DNA from: Desulfobacterales bacterium
GTDB lineage: Bacteria > Desulfobacterota > Desulfobacteria > Desulfobacterales > DAOWNP01
DNA length: 5,579 nt
NCBI GenBank assembly: GCA_030149595.1
Contig: JASFBI010000151.1
Span: forward strand, 1 to 5,579
Direction of reading: 5' to 3'
The stretch's first letter is position 1; the number at the start of each line of letters is the position of its first letter. The translations under genes and the position numbers were made by a program. Shown in pieces: positions 5,524-5,579 of the stretch. The notes beneath the pieces are model-generated. The model saw only the letters and a program-made list of their open reading frames with translations, was not told the origin of the DNA and did not search any database.

Positions 5524-5579
5524 CAGAAAAGTATTAATAACAATTAAAATAAAGTCCAATCTACCTCAGATCTGTTTTT

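Larger units (their letters stand above)
5237..5579. other. Gene-poor region upstream of the leftward gene run
   Basis: About 340 bases hold no convincing gene on either strand. From right to left the stretch contains possible divergent promoter elements (5477-5523), three 23-bp tandem repeats (5398-5466), a G+C-rich patch (about 55% over 5341-5396 by hand count), a hairpin with a T-run (5271-5315), and very AT-rich leader sequence before the lipoprotein gene. A 10-base direct repeat, ACTTTTTATA, occurs at 5235-5244 and 5261-5270. At the right edge one minus-strand frame is open for 11 codons and stops at 5546-5544. That could be the tail of an upstream gene, but it is too short to claim. Confidence 0.6.

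Overview
The window is an AT-rich (about one third G+C by eye) bacterial segment in which every convincing gene lies on the minus strand, so it is transcribed from right to left. The order lipid acyltransferase (plsC-like), ribonuclease J (rnj), DNA translocase (ftsK), preceded by a short conserved hypothetical protein and a putative lipoprotein with a coiled coil, resembles neighbourhoods I know from Desulfobacterota (the former sulfate-reducing Deltaproteobacteria, Desulfobacterales type). That assignment rests on gene order and protein flavour, so it is an inference. TAA, TAG and TGA all end genes at sensible places, so the standard bacterial code applies.

Layout from right to left. Positions 5237-5579 hold no convincing gene. 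This stretch contains possible back-to-back promoter sequences, three tandem copies of a 23-bp repeat, a G+C-rich patch that encodes a 29-residue hydrophobic peptide in one minus-strand frame, and a long hairpin followed by a T-run on the plus strand. Next come the putative lipoprotein (5233-4634) and a 110-residue cysteine-containing protein (4592-4260). The acyltransferase (4222-3491) follows, and its stop overlaps the start of RNase J (3498-1843) by 8 bases. Last comes ftsK, which runs from 1780 to the left edge.

The acyltransferase would make phosphatidic acid for membrane lipids, RNase J would process and degrade RNA, and FtsK would link chromosome segregation to division at the septum. 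They look like a co-directional housekeeping cluster rather than a single pathway.

The main anomaly is ftsK. Its membrane domain and its motor domain are in the same reading frame but separated by a TAA codon at 1237-1235. A second in-frame TAA at 46-44 falls inside the most conserved part of the motor, and recognisable FtsK sequence continues past it to the window edge. One highly conserved motor motif is also scrambled. The gene is therefore a decaying pseudogene, an unusual split or recoded translocase, or a victim of base errors near a sequence end. I see no mobile element, CRISPR array, tRNA or rRNA, and no clear evidence of a new multi-gene system.
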